From: Arthrobacter sp. Soil763
Lineage (GTDB): Bacteria > Actinomycetota > Actinomycetes > Actinomycetales > Micrococcaceae
Assembly (NCBI RefSeq): GCF_001428365.1
Contig: NZ_LMSH01000002.1
Span: 889,505 to 953,504 of the forward strand
DNA length: 64,000 nucleotides
Reading direction: 5' to 3'
Of this stretch, positions 49,715-57,693 are shown one piece after another (the first letter of the stretch is position 1; the number at the start of each line of letters is the position of its first letter). The position numbers were made by a program, and so were the translations under genes. The notes beneath the pieces are model-generated. The model ran no database searches, was not told the DNA's origin, and saw only the letters and a program-made list of their open reading frames with translations.

Positions 49715-49840
49715 TCAACTGGCTGACAGGATGGTCGTCACGACGGACCCGTAGATACTGCCGACCAGGAAGCCAGCAGCCACCCAGAGGAGCATCAAGC
49801 GGCGTGGGGCGCATCGTCCGTGGGGGCTAGGCGGTGCCAT
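49715..49840 (-). CDS. Small single-span membrane protein
   Basis: A 41-residue frame, MAPPSPHGRCAPRRLMLLWV then AAGFLVGSIYGSVVTTILSA, with one hydrophobic helix after a basic start. It overlaps the end of the portal gene by 14 bases and the ribosome site is weak. Coding is likely but not sure. Confidence 0.45.
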   Translation of the reverse strand: MAPPSPHGRCAPRRLMLLWVAAGFLVGSIYGSVVTTILSAS

Positions 49841-51389
49841 CAGTCACTTCATCAGCCGGAACGGTCCCGGTCAGGCCCGGGTCGGGGAACATGGACCGCT
49901 CCGCCCGGATCGCTTCGGCCTCGGCCTTGATGTCCTCTTCGTCCCAGTCCGGGTGGACCATGGCGACGAGGGTCTTCGTGGCCGCCGCCTCGGCGGCGCG
50001 GAGCAGCTGCGCTGTGCGGGCGAGGGACTCCATGGACTCCTGGACGGCGTCTGCGAACGTCACCGTCACCGGGACGGGCTGCACCCCGGTGTTGAAGACC
50101 TTCGCGTCGACCTCCAGCGCCTTGGACAGGAGCGTTTCGAGGACGGGCTTCAGGTTCCGGATCTTCCGGTCCCGGGTCAGGTAGGTGCGGCGTTCCTTCG
50201 CCGTGACCTCTGTCGCTGTGGTGTTCCCGCCGGACTCGTCCTTCTCCCCGAACGTCTGGGCGGAGTACCCGGCGGTCCGGATGATCTGCCCGTACAGGGC
50301 CGCGGCGGCGGTCAGGTGTTCGTCGACGCGGATCTTGAACTGGATGACCTCGACGGGGAACTTCGCGTCCTTCATGGCGTCCGGCGGGATCTTCAGCCCG
50401 GTGAATACGGCCTTGTCGACGTTGAACGTCGCGCCCCTGCCGGGGCCGTTGTCGTCCAGCGCTGTCGACGAGACCAGGGCGCGTCCTTTGCCGAGCTCGA
50501 TGTCCCGCATCAGGGAGGAGTAGACCCGGTCGAGGGCGTCCATGAGCGGTTCGATGCCGTCCAGGTCGGAGCGGCCGAGGTTCGCACCGGCGGGGTTGAG
50601 CCGCCAGCGCCGGTTCGGGCCGATGTTCGGCGCGTACCCGACGGCGAGGCCGGGGGTCTCGGTGGACACCGTCGAGTCGGCGTCGACGACGGCGGCTAGG
50701 TGCTCCGTGGCCGGGTGGTCTGCGAGGGCCCGCGGTGAGCCGAGGTTATCCGTGGTCCCCTCGTACAGGCCGTGGATGATCACACCCACGCCGAAGCTGT
50801 CGAGCTCGTGGCGCTCAACATGCCGGAAGACCCGGGACGCGTCGGTCCCGACGACCCGCCAGAACGTCACCCCGGTCAGGTGCCCGTAGCGGAACTCCGG
50901 GATCGCCCCGTCGGCGTCGACCTTCGTCAGGAACACATGGTCCCGGAGGGTGCCGTCCCACGTGATGCGCAGGTACCCGCCACCCAAAGCGGCGGAGACC
51001 TCCGCGAATGAAGTCATGGTCTGGTCGAACCCGGCGCCGGCGATCAGGTCCAGCCGCTCCTGCGCCTTCGTGTTGGCCTTCGGGTCCTCGACTGTCACCG
51101 CCGGGGGCTCTGAAAACAACAGGTCGGCGGACACCTGGCACAGGTCGGACGCGACCGGGACGTGGAGCTTCACGAGGCCCTGGTCGTCGACCGTGTCGAC
51201 CGTGTCCTTCGGGGTCCAGAACCATGACGCGACCCGGTTCAGCAGCCCCGGCCGGGTCGTGGTGCGCCCGTACACGGCGGAGAGCTGCGCGACCTCGTTC
51301 GAGTACCAGGCGGACCACGTGTCGTAGGCGGCGGCGATGTCGGCGTGGTCTTTGGGCGGCCATGCGGTGCCGGGTGCGGGCAATGCCAA
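49827..51389 (-). CDS. Portal protein
   Basis: A 520-residue protein from TTG 51389, with AAGGAGG six bases upstream. SAWYSNEVAQLSAVYGRTTT, DLCQVSADLLFSEPPAVTVE, YLRITWDG and the long acidic end fit the SPP1 gp6-like portal family. It forms the ring through which DNA enters the head. Confidence 0.85.
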   Translation of the reverse strand: MALPAPGTAWPPKDHADIAAAYDTWSAWYSNEVAQLSAVYGRTTTRPGLLNRVASWFWTPKDTVDTVDDQGLVKLHVPVASDLCQVSADLLFSEPPAVTVEDPKANTKAQERLDLIAGAGFDQTMTSFAEVSAALGGGYLRITWDGTLRDHVFLTKVDADGAIPEFRYGHLTGVTFWRVVGTDASRVFRHVERHELDSFGVGVIIHGLYEGTTDNLGSPRALADHPATEHLAAVVDADSTVSTETPGLAVGYAPNIGPNRRWRLNPAGANLGRSDLDGIEPLMDALDRVYSSLMRDIELGKGRALVSSTALDDNGPGRGATFNVDKAVFTGLKIPPDAMKDAKFPVEVIQFKIRVDEHLTAAAALYGQIIRTAGYSAQTFGEKDESGGNTTATEVTAKERRTYLTRDRKIRNLKPVLETLLSKALEVDAKVFNTGVQPVPVTVTFADAVQESMESLARTAQLLRAAEAAATKTLVAMVHPDWDEEDIKAEAEAIRAERSMFPDPGLTGTVPADEVTDGTA

Positions 51390-51424
51390 CGTGGCCTCCT
51401 TGTGAGCTGTTGATGATCGGTTAG

Positions 51425-51589
51425 TTATTCGACGTGCAGACCATTACGCACGCCGGGCGGGTAGCTGATGCCGCTCGGCTTGCTCGGCACGGAGACGTCG
51501 ATCGGGATCTCGATGGTCCCGATCTCCGTTGGCTCGTCGGCTCCGACTTGGATGAGGACCTTCGCGAGGATGCTCTGGATGGCTGCCAT
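51425..51589 (-). CDS. Small head-region protein
   Basis: A 54-residue protein, MAAIQSILAKVLIQVGADEP then TEIGTIEIPIDVSVPSKPSG, with AGGAG eight bases upstream. It lies between the portal and the oppositely transcribed lipoprotein gene. A beta-rich small structural protein is plausible. Confidence 0.7.
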   Translation of the reverse strand: MAAIQSILAKVLIQVGADEPTEIGTIEIPIDVSVPSKPSGISYPPGVRNGLHVE

Positions 51590-51622
51590 GGTGTTCTCCT
51601 GTGGTTGTGAGAGTGGTCCGGG

Positions 51623-51628
51623 TATGAT
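51623..51628 (+). promoter_or_regulatory. -10 of the lipoprotein gene
   Basis: TATGAT, six bases before the ATG at 51635, with no ribosome site: a leaderless promoter on the strand opposite to the late operon. Confidence 0.5.
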
Positions 51629-51634
51629 CCGGGC

Positions 51635-51982
51635 ATGAGAAAACTCTTGGGGGCCGCCGTGATTCTGATGACCATCGCCGGTTGCTCCTCAGCGCCGGCC
51701 AACTCGGAGGCGTGCAAGAAGTTCGTCCAGCAAGCCGACACTTCTCTGGGCTTTACGAAGGAACTTCTTCAGTCTGGCGATGCGACGTCAGCCCAAGCCG
51801 TGATGAAGGACCTGCCCGACACCCTGGCCGGGTTCTCCAGCAAGGCGACGGGTGAACCGCAGAAAGCCATGAATGTCTTCGTTGTGTCCTTGTCCCAGTT
51901 CAACTCCGGCGGCTCTCCGGACTTGAAGGGCCGGCTAAACTCGGTCCGGGATGCGTGCAGCGCCGCCGGTGTCAGTTTCTAA
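51635..51982 (+). CDS. Lipoprotein, likely moron gene
   Basis: A 115-residue exported lipoprotein: MRKLLGAAVILMTIAGCSSA gives a signal peptide with the lipobox TIAGC. The mature part has two more Cys (SEACKKFV and VRDACSAA) and is helical. It is transcribed against the surrounding head genes from its own promoter, the behaviour of a lysogenic-conversion gene. Superinfection exclusion is a common job for phage lipoproteins, but no direct evidence is seen. It overlaps the terminase stop by four bases. Confidence 0.75.
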   Translation: MRKLLGAAVILMTIAGCSSAPANSEACKKFVQQADTSLGFTKELLQSGDATSAQAVMKDLPDTLAGFSSKATGEPQKAMNVFVVSLSQFNSGGSPDLKGRLNSVRDACSAAGVSF

Positions 51983-53262
51983 GCAGCTAGGTCTACGAGA
52001 CCCCGCCAGTTCGTTTCGGTCGTGGTCACGGCGTACCGGAAAGCGTCGATGGAGTGGTCAGCTACCTTGATGGGCTGATCTTCGCCCTTCTCGGTGGCTT
52101 TCTTGTCCCATGAGTAGCCGGGCATCTCGTTGATGAGACCCTGGCAGCGGTCGGATACTTTCAGCTTGCCCGCGGTGAGTAGGGAGGCGACGGTTCGGAT
52201 GCCGTAGAGGACGTTGTTGTCGCCGTTCATGACGTTGTTGACGCCGTCAGCGGCCAGCTGGACTTTGAAGGACGCGGCGGCCGGGTCGACGATCACCCAC
52301 TCGGGGACGATGCCCTCGCGCTGGAGGGTGCCTTGAATCCAGGACTTGATCGACGCGGACAGCTGCCCGTCGGTGAGGCGGATCTGCGCTTGCCGGGAGT
52401 CGTACCGCCACTCATCGACCGCGTAGAGGACACCGTCGATACCGAGGCCGAGGACGATCATGGACGTCGCGTTCGTGGTGCCGTAGTCGACGCCGGCGCC
52501 GAGGATGCGCCGCATGGGCGGAAGGTCCTTGTGCTTCACGACGTGGGTTTCGGGGTTCCACGAGTCGAACACTGCACCGTCGGCGGCCACCCATTCGGCG
52601 AGGATGTAGCGGCGGTAGAAGAGTCCGCTGTAGGACTTCTTCTGCCGCTCAACGTAGGCCGGGTCGAGGGTCTTGTTATCGTCCATGAGGAACGTGTACC
52701 GGTGGAGGTCCTTGGCGTCCGGGCCGGTGTTCCGGTGGAAGCGTCCTTGTCCGTCGATCCAGAAGCGGGCTTTGTCGAGCCAATCGACTTTGAGCCAGTG
52801 GTTCGGGCCGCCGGGGTTGGACGTGAACCAGAACTTCGCGCCCGGGACGGAGAGGCGGGTGTAGAGCATGGTGAAGAACGATTCCGGGATGGTCTCGGCT
52901 TCGTCGAGGTATGCGCCGGCGAGGGTGAGGCCCTGGATTTTCGTGCGGGCCTGCTCGTTGTTCGCCCCGTAGATGTGGACCTCGCGGCCGAGGATGATGG
53001 CAGTGCCGGTGCCGTAGTTGACCCGGACGCGTTCCTTGCCGAGCATCTCCTGCAGCGGAAGGAGCAGGTTGTTGATGATGGTCCGCTCGGTCCGGCCGCA
53101 CATCGCCAGGGCACCTTCGGGGCCGGTGCGGATGTATCGGAGCCAGTCGATGAGGCTGGTGATGGTCTTCCCGGACCGGACCGCGCCCTCGTATGCCTCG
53201 ATGGAGGGGGAGGGGTTGGCGAGGGCTAGGAGGGACTTTCCGGAGAGGGGCTTGGCGTCGAT
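51979..53262 (-). CDS. Large terminase subunit, unusual start
   Basis: A protein of about 427 residues. The ATPase motor has Walker A EGAVRSGKT and Walker B-like AGAYLDEAETIPESFF; the nuclease half has GAGVDYGTTNATSMIVLG, WVIVDPAA and ADHSIDAFRYAVTT. No ATG, GTG or TTG lies in frame between the upstream stop (53266) and the P-loop; the first ATG (53103) would remove Walker A. ATC at 53262 has GGAGG nine bases upstream and is the best start I can see. It packages DNA with the small subunit, whose gene it overlaps. Confidence 0.82.
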   Translation of the reverse strand: MDAKPLSGKSLLALANPSPSIEAYEGAVRSGKTITSLIDWLRYIRTGPEGALAMCGRTERTIINNLLLPLQEMLGKERVRVNYGTGTAIILGREVHIYGANNEQARTKIQGLTLAGAYLDEAETIPESFFTMLYTRLSVPGAKFWFTSNPGGPNHWLKVDWLDKARFWIDGQGRFHRNTGPDAKDLHRYTFLMDDNKTLDPAYVERQKKSYSGLFYRRYILAEWVAADGAVFDSWNPETHVVKHKDLPPMRRILGAGVDYGTTNATSMIVLGLGIDGVLYAVDEWRYDSRQAQIRLTDGQLSASIKSWIQGTLQREGIVPEWVIVDPAAASFKVQLAADGVNNVMNGDNNVLYGIRTVASLLTAGKLKVSDRCQGLINEMPGYSWDKKATEKGEDQPIKVADHSIDAFRYAVTTTETNWRGLVDLAA

Positions 53263-53762
53263 GGCTCAGCACCTCCCGGGGTTGGTAGTGGCGCGCTGGT
53301 CATGTACTCAAGCCATTTGTCGACAGCCGCGGTTCCACTCGTGTCCGTGTCGGTCTTCTCCAGCAGCAGCGCTTTGTCCATGAAGATCGCGATGGACGTA
53401 GCGAGGTTGCGGTGGTCACCGGGCGGGATGAAGTCGAGGTCCCGGGCGGACTGGATCCCGGGCCCGGTTGGGACCAGTGTGCTGAACGTGTCGGCTTCGA
53501 GGCGGGTGAGGATGTCTTCGGCCTGCTTGTAGAGGCGGCCGATGATGTTAGCGCGGCGGGTCTTGTTGTCCTGGGTTTTCGCTTCGGTGGCGGCTTTGAC
53601 GCGTTCGGAGCGTGCGAAGGACATGCCGGCTTCCTTCACGACCTTGGAGACCCAGGCGGTGGAGTAGCCGGTTTCGCGGACTATGTCGTTGCGGCCCTTG
53701 TCTTGGGCGTGGAGGGCGAGGACGATGTCACGGTCCGCTTGTGTTCGTTTCGGGTTGGGCAC
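53226..53762 (-). CDS. Small terminase-like DNA-binding protein
   Basis: A 178-residue protein with an N-terminal helix-turn-helix (RNDIVRETGYSTAWVSKVVK), a helical middle, and a Pro/Ser-rich end. Its place before the large subunit, with 37 bases of overlap, indicates the small terminase subunit that binds the packaging site. Confidence 0.75.
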   Translation of the reverse strand: MPNPKRTQADRDIVLALHAQDKGRNDIVRETGYSTAWVSKVVKEAGMSFARSERVKAATEAKTQDNKTRRANIIGRLYKQAEDILTRLEADTFSTLVPTGPGIQSARDLDFIPPGDHRNLATSIAIFMDKALLLEKTDTDTSGTAAVDKWLEYMTSAPLPTPGGAEPSTPSPSPESPS

Positions 53763-53779
53763 AAGAGATTAGTCACCGC

Positions 53780-54196
53780 CTAGAGGAGTCGGAGCTTGTA
53801 CAGGTTGCGGATGACCTCGGATGCGATGTCGCCGACGAGGTAGGCGAGCATCTCGTGGTCACCTATGAGGTGGGCGCGGGCTCGGCTGTTCCATCCGGGG
53901 ATGCCGTCCATGAAGTAGAGCGGTGCAGCCGCGTGGACTGCTTCGTGGGCGACGGTCTTTGTGGTGAGCTGCCCCGTCCATAGCCGCATGACGATGATGG
54001 GCGTGTAGTCGGGGCGTGGCCAGTGGAAGCCTTGTTGGGTGACGACGCCGCCGGCGATGTCTGCGGCTGGGTCGTAGACCATGTTGCGGGCTTCGGTGTG
54101 TTGGCGGGCGAGTTCTTCGCGGTCGTCGTAGATGTGGACGAAGACCTGCCGGCGGACACCGCTTGCCCTGGTGGCGATTCGGAAGCGTTCGATCAC
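53780..54196 (-). CDS. Putative zinc metallopeptidase-like phage protein
   Basis: A 138-residue protein. TKTVAHEAVHAAAPLYFMDG carries HExxH, the zinc-binding motif of gluzincin-type peptidases, within a compact domain (FVHIYDDREELARQHTEARN before it). It lies 17 bases upstream of the small terminase gene. Role unknown: it may process a head protein or be inactive. Confidence 0.55.
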   Translation of the reverse strand: MIERFRIATRASGVRRQVFVHIYDDREELARQHTEARNMVYDPAADIAGGVVTQQGFHWPRPDYTPIIVMRLWTGQLTTKTVAHEAVHAAAPLYFMDGIPGWNSRARAHLIGDHEMLAYLVGDIASEVIRNLYKLRLL

Positions 54197-54582
54197 GGCG
54201 CCCCCTGTTGAAGTGTTGCCCCGCCAGTATCAGCCGCTGGTGTGGGCTTCCCCGGGTTGCGTCCGACGTGCGCCCTCGGCCGCCCTGGACGAGGTGGTGC
54301 GGGGCGGGAGGCTCTGGCTGGTCGGGACGGTTGGTCCCGCTCCGCTGAGGTCTCAGGGCAGGGGAGCGGGAAGTGTTGGTGGTGGCGGGCCCGTGCAGGG
54401 TCGTCACTCAAGGCTGGATGGGCCGAGCTACCTGCTGGAGGTCTGTGCAGCAGACACCCGCCACCACGTCTATGCCTACCCGTGATCTGGGTAGAAACCA
54501 AAATGTCTGTGGAGACAGTACTCCGCAGACATGACCCATGCTACGGGGCTTTAGGCACTGACGCAACGCGACACGCGCACTG
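54197..54582. other. Non-coding gap before the packaging genes, with a hairpin
   Basis: I see no convincing gene in 386 bases. ATGTCTGTGGAG / CTCCGCAGACAT at 54503-54532 forms a 12-base stem with one G-U pair and a six-base loop. Late promoter, terminator of early genes or packaging site are possible contents. Confidence 0.4.
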
Positions 54583-55164
54583 TTAGGCGGCGCTCAGGGC
54601 AGCAGCAAGCCACTGGACATCGTCACCTGTCCACTCCGCTCCGCACGCCTCGCACGAAGCATCCCACCTGGACGGGTGCATCATCTCCTCGTCGGCGTCC
54701 CAGCAGTTCAGGGTCAGGGCTGGGAGGCGATCGTCGCCGTGGTACTTCGCACCGCAGGCCGGGCAGGGCCGGTGGAGGCGCCGGCGGGGCTTCACCGGGT
54801 GGAGGAGTGCGGTGATGTCCGCGATCCACCCGGTGGCCAGGCCGTGGAGGTACTCGTCCCAGTCCTCGGGCAGCTCGACGAAGGGTGTGCCGATGAGGTC
54901 GCGGAGGAGGTTCTCCAACCGGCCGACGTAGGGGAAGCCGCGCAGGAGCTGCCACTCGGTGCGGGCAGCTGCTTCGATCTTGCAGAAGAGGTCCACGGCG
55001 GACAGGTTCACGGGGACGGGCTTCCCTCCATCGCCACCAGCTTTACCGCCGTCGGAACCGGGGGTGCTGGCATTACGCAACCTGGACAGCAACGCGTCCG
55101 CTGGTTGCCCGCCGGCGAGGTGCGGTTGCGTGAGCTGGTGGACGTGGACGGCGAACCTGGACAA
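54583..55164 (-). CDS. Zinc-ribbon phage protein
   Basis: A 193-residue protein from TTG 55164 with GGGGGAG upstream. A Gly-rich linker (GSDGGKAGGDGGKPVPVNLS) separates a short start from a helical domain (LEIAAA-type, FPYVGRLENLLRDLIGTPFV), and the end has paired Cys motifs (PCPACGAKY and SCEACGAEWTGDD), likely one zinc ribbon. Function unknown. Confidence 0.65.
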   Translation of the reverse strand: MSRFAVHVHQLTQPHLAGGQPADALLSRLRNASTPGSDGGKAGGDGGKPVPVNLSAVDLFCKIEAAARTEWQLLRGFPYVGRLENLLRDLIGTPFVELPEDWDEYLHGLATGWIADITALLHPVKPRRRLHRPCPACGAKYHGDDRLPALTLNCWDADEEMMHPSRWDASCEACGAEWTGDDVQWLAAALSAA

Positions 55165-55173
55165 ATGCTCCCC

Positions 55174-55407
55174 CTAAGTGAGTCTGGTGTTGAGGCGTTG
55201 CGATGGTCGGCGGCGCTGGTTGAGACGGTTAGCCAGTGCCGGGTCGTGCTGGTGTGCTGCTGGTGTTTGGATGAGCCGGTTCACTTCCTGCCAGTACCTG
55301 GTCGGGCTGAGGCCGAAGCGTTCCTTCGCTTGTTCCTCGAGGGAGCCCGCGTACTTGAAGTGCTGGCCGGTGAGCTGGAGGATGGCTTGTTCGGTGGTGG
55401 TGAGCAT
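55174..55407 (-). CDS. DUF3263-like protein
   Basis: A 77-residue protein: EQAILQLTGQHFKYAGSLEE, QAKERFGLSPTRYWQEVNRL, with DPALANRLNQRRRPS at the end, matching the DUF3263 pattern seen in Actinobacteria and their phages. A helix-turn-helix-like fold suggests DNA binding. Nine bases before the zinc-ribbon gene. Confidence 0.75.
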   Translation of the reverse strand: MLTTTEQAILQLTGQHFKYAGSLEEQAKERFGLSPTRYWQEVNRLIQTPAAHQHDPALANRLNQRRRPSQRLNTRLT

Positions 55408-55478
55408 CCAGCGAGCCTATGGGGCAGGTGAGACAGAATCAGCTGATAGTCGACTATCAGTCAATTCCGGTTCGGGGC

Positions 55479-55775
55479 TCAGTCGTCCTCGGACATATCT
55501 CCGACTGATCCGTGGAAGTCCTCGTGGGCTTCCGGCAGCCCGCGACTTGCAGCGGGTGACAGCTGAACCTCTGCATGCCCTTCGACGTCGATCTGCCAGC
55601 CGCTGATGCCAAGGTGGGCGGTCTTCACTCGGTACCGTGCCTGGCCCCAGCTCTCGCCGTCCGGCTCCCAGGTGAAGGACACGGTTTCGAGGGTGCCCCT
55701 CGCTTCGCGGTCGAGCTGGTCCGTCACTGCGATTTTCTTGCCGGCGTCCGTTGCGGACAGTTCCGTTACCTTCAC
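55479..55775 (-). CDS. Hypothetical phage protein
   Basis: A 98-residue, beta-rich, acidic protein from GTG 55775 (GGGGGGAA upstream): VKVTELSATDAGKKIAVTDQ, LETVSFTWEPDGESWGQARY. No family recognised. Confidence 0.6.
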   Translation of the reverse strand: MKVTELSATDAGKKIAVTDQLDREARGTLETVSFTWEPDGESWGQARYRVKTAHLGISGWQIDVEGHAEVQLSPAASRGLPEAHEDFHGSVGDMSEDD

Positions 55776-55958
55776 GATGTTCCCCCCTGCTGGTTGGTCG
55801 GCGTGGTTGCCGTCGTGTTCAAGCTTAGTGACGACTAGGACAGAATCCCGGGTCGGTCGTCGTCGCTGCTTGGTTCCGGTTCCCCGTGCACCCTGCACCC
55901 GGGGTTGGTGGGTCGTGTCCTGGTCGGGTCGTACACGGACCGGGGGCACGTGCACCGG

Positions 55959-56147
55959 TCAGGCACGAGGCTTCTTAGCCAGCTTGTGCTTCCGGCCGCA
56001 ACCACCCGCGCACTCCATGTACTCGGCAGCCTCGATGGTCTTCCCCGCCTGGTCCATCCGATATGCGCGGTTGAACCATTGCGAGCCGCAAGGGCAGACG
56101 AACGTTTCGGATGCTCGTGGCCGGATCTGCGTAACCTGCCCGCTCAT
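55959..56147 (-). CDS. Small zinc-binding-like protein
   Basis: A 62-residue protein from ATG 56147. FVCPCGSQWFNRAYRMDQAG and ECAGGCGRKHKLAKKP hold four or more Cys in a ribbon-like order. ATGA overlap with the gene before. Confidence 0.65.
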   Translation of the reverse strand: MSGQVTQIRPRASETFVCPCGSQWFNRAYRMDQAGKTIEAAEYMECAGGCGRKHKLAKKPRA

Positions 56148-56482
56148 TCCTTTGCCCCTTCCGGGTCGATAGCGGCGGCACGGTAGGGGTTGACTCCGAA
56201 TGCATCCGGGACAGCCCCTTCTGGGTATTCGCCATTCCACCCCTCTCCTGACTCGTGCCACGCTTTACGAACGCCCTCGTCCCATGCTTCGGCGCGTTCC
56301 CGCAAGATCAGGGGCGCAAGTACAGCAGCCTGATGCGAGCGGAACGTAGCCTCGGCGGGCTGCGTCGGGCCGACTTCCTGGCTCCAGTCGCATGCCTTCC
56401 CAGCGCAGACAACTGCTTGCCGTTCGATGCTAAAGAGCCAGTCGGGGTGTTCTGCGAGTACCCGTGCGATGTCGGCGCTCAT
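56144..56482 (-). CDS. Hypothetical phage protein
   Basis: A 112-residue protein, MSADIARVLAEHPDWLFSIE at the start and RKAWHESGEGWNGEYPEGAV later; phages often carry such small helical proteins in early operons. ATGA overlaps on both sides. Confidence 0.6.
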   Translation of the reverse strand: MSADIARVLAEHPDWLFSIERQAVVCAGKACDWSQEVGPTQPAEATFRSHQAAVLAPLILRERAEAWDEGVRKAWHESGEGWNGEYPEGAVPDAFGVNPYRAAAIDPEGAKE

Positions 56483-56901
56483 ACCGTGCCACCCGCGTTG
56501 AGTGCGGCGTCGATGGTGGCGTTGATTGCCTTACGGAATGCGGTTGCTTCGTTCGCGTAAGCGTTATACCTAACCGCCGCGTCAGGATCGCGGTCGGGAT
56601 CGCGGTCAAGAACCATCTGGTTCAGGCGTACAGCCGTTTCGTCAAGCTTCTTCGCCCGCTTGTCAGCCAGCTCCCGTACGGCTTTCACGGCGTTCAGCAG
56701 CTTGGCCAGATCCGTGGGGGCGTTGGCGATCAGGTCAGCGTCGGGCTTCTTCATTTCCTCGGCGACGCACAGATCATCGCCGGAGCCAGTGCCGCTGTAC
56801 ACTTCGGCCGGCGTCACCATGCTGGGCGTCCACCACGGTCCGGGTGTTGCCGCGTCGAGCCTCGCCTGGATGGTGTCGAGGTACTGGTCCGCGGCGGTCA
56901 C
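56479..56901 (-). CDS. Ead/Ea22-like phage protein
   Basis: A 140-residue protein from GTG 56901. YLDTIQARLDAATPGPWWTP and KKPDADLIANAPTDLAKLLN follow the Ea22-like pattern of unknown function in many phage early regions. Helical C-terminus. Confidence 0.65.
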   Translation of the reverse strand: MTAADQYLDTIQARLDAATPGPWWTPSMVTPAEVYSGTGSGDDLCVAEEMKKPDADLIANAPTDLAKLLNAVKAVRELADKRAKKLDETAVRLNQMVLDRDPDRDPDAAVRYNAYANEATAFRKAINATIDAALNAGGTV

Positions 56902-57290
56902 AGGGCCGGTTCCGGGGCGTACAGGACCGTCGCGGGGAGAGGAACTAGTTCAGTCGGAACGATTTCCCCGCCGGCCTCCCATAACTCGTTCAGTTTCATT
57001 CGCTGGCATGCCACGTGGTCGGCATCGAGTATCACGCTGTCTACCGGCAGCTTGTCGAGCTCTTCAACGGTGGTGATGGTGCGGGGCGTCAGCTCTCGGA
57101 TGCGGGCGATCAGGCCCAGCGCGTGTCCGTTGACAAGGGCCGTTACCGAGCCGTCGATGTGTTCCATGATGCGCTCAGCGTCATCGGCCCACTGCTTCTT
57201 CGTCCAGCCCTTGCGGTCGATGGGCTCGTTACCCAGCGCCTCGGTGCGCCGGAATGCTGCCGCCAGTTCGTCGCGTTCGTTGTTGCTCAT
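56898..57290 (-). CDS. Hypothetical phage protein
   Basis: A 130-residue protein from ATG 57290 (MSNNERDELAAAFRRTEALG), with TTVEELDKLPVDSVILDADH; a related phrase (TLDELEALRLPAIIDSPSGG) occurs in the gene at 57690, so the two may share a domain. Overlaps neighbours by ATGA/GTGA. Confidence 0.6.
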   Translation of the reverse strand: MSNNERDELAAAFRRTEALGNEPIDRKGWTKKQWADDAERIMEHIDGSVTALVNGHALGLIARIRELTPRTITTVEELDKLPVDSVILDADHVACQRMKLNELWEAGGEIVPTELVPLPATVLYAPEPAL

Positions 57291-57469
57291 CGGGTCTCCT
57301 GTGCGTGTTGGGTTTCGAGGGTGGCGAGTCGGGCCCGGGCGGTTTCGGCTTCCTGGTAGGCCTGTGCGGCGCGTTCGGTGGCGTCCCGGGCGTCGCGGCG
57401 GGCTTTCAACAGTTCCCGGTAACGGATCGCCGACTGCAGCGGCGGGGTGATCGACGCGCCCGGGATCAC
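57287..57469 (-). CDS. Small coiled-coil protein
   Basis: A 60-residue protein from GTG 57469, mostly one long helix (KARRDARDATERAAQAYQEA). Overlaps both neighbours. Role unknown. Confidence 0.55.
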   Translation of the reverse strand: MIPGASITPPLQSAIRYRELLKARRDARDATERAAQAYQEAETARARLATLETQHAQETR

Positions 57470-57693
57470 GCGACACCAGAGTTCACGATGCCGGAGCAGT
57501 CCGGGCAGTGGGGCTTGTCTACGGACGGCGGGCACACGCCCAAGGTCTCGGCCAATTGAGTCCCAGCTCGTTCGGCGTCCTGCCGTGTTGCGTGGCGGCC
57601 GTGAGATTTGTACCAGCCGTTGGCCAGGAACTCGCCGACAACCCAGCGGCCTGGTTCCGCGTGGCTCGGCTCCACAAAGATCCGGGCGGTCAC
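57466..57693 (-). CDS. Hypothetical phage protein
   Basis: A 75-residue protein from GTG 57693: FVEPSHAEPGRWVVGEFLAN and a CPDC near the end (KPHCPDCSG) that could join in metal binding. Function unknown. Confidence 0.55.
   Translation of the reverse strand: MTARIFVEPSHAEPGRWVVGEFLANGWYKSHGRHATRQDAERAGTQLAETLGVCPPSVDKPHCPDCSGIVNSGVA

Noticed and set aside
54193..54586. Frames on both strands in the gap before the packaging genes
   Set aside because: Both are Arg/Pro/Gly-rich without hydrophobic pattern and have no ribosome site.
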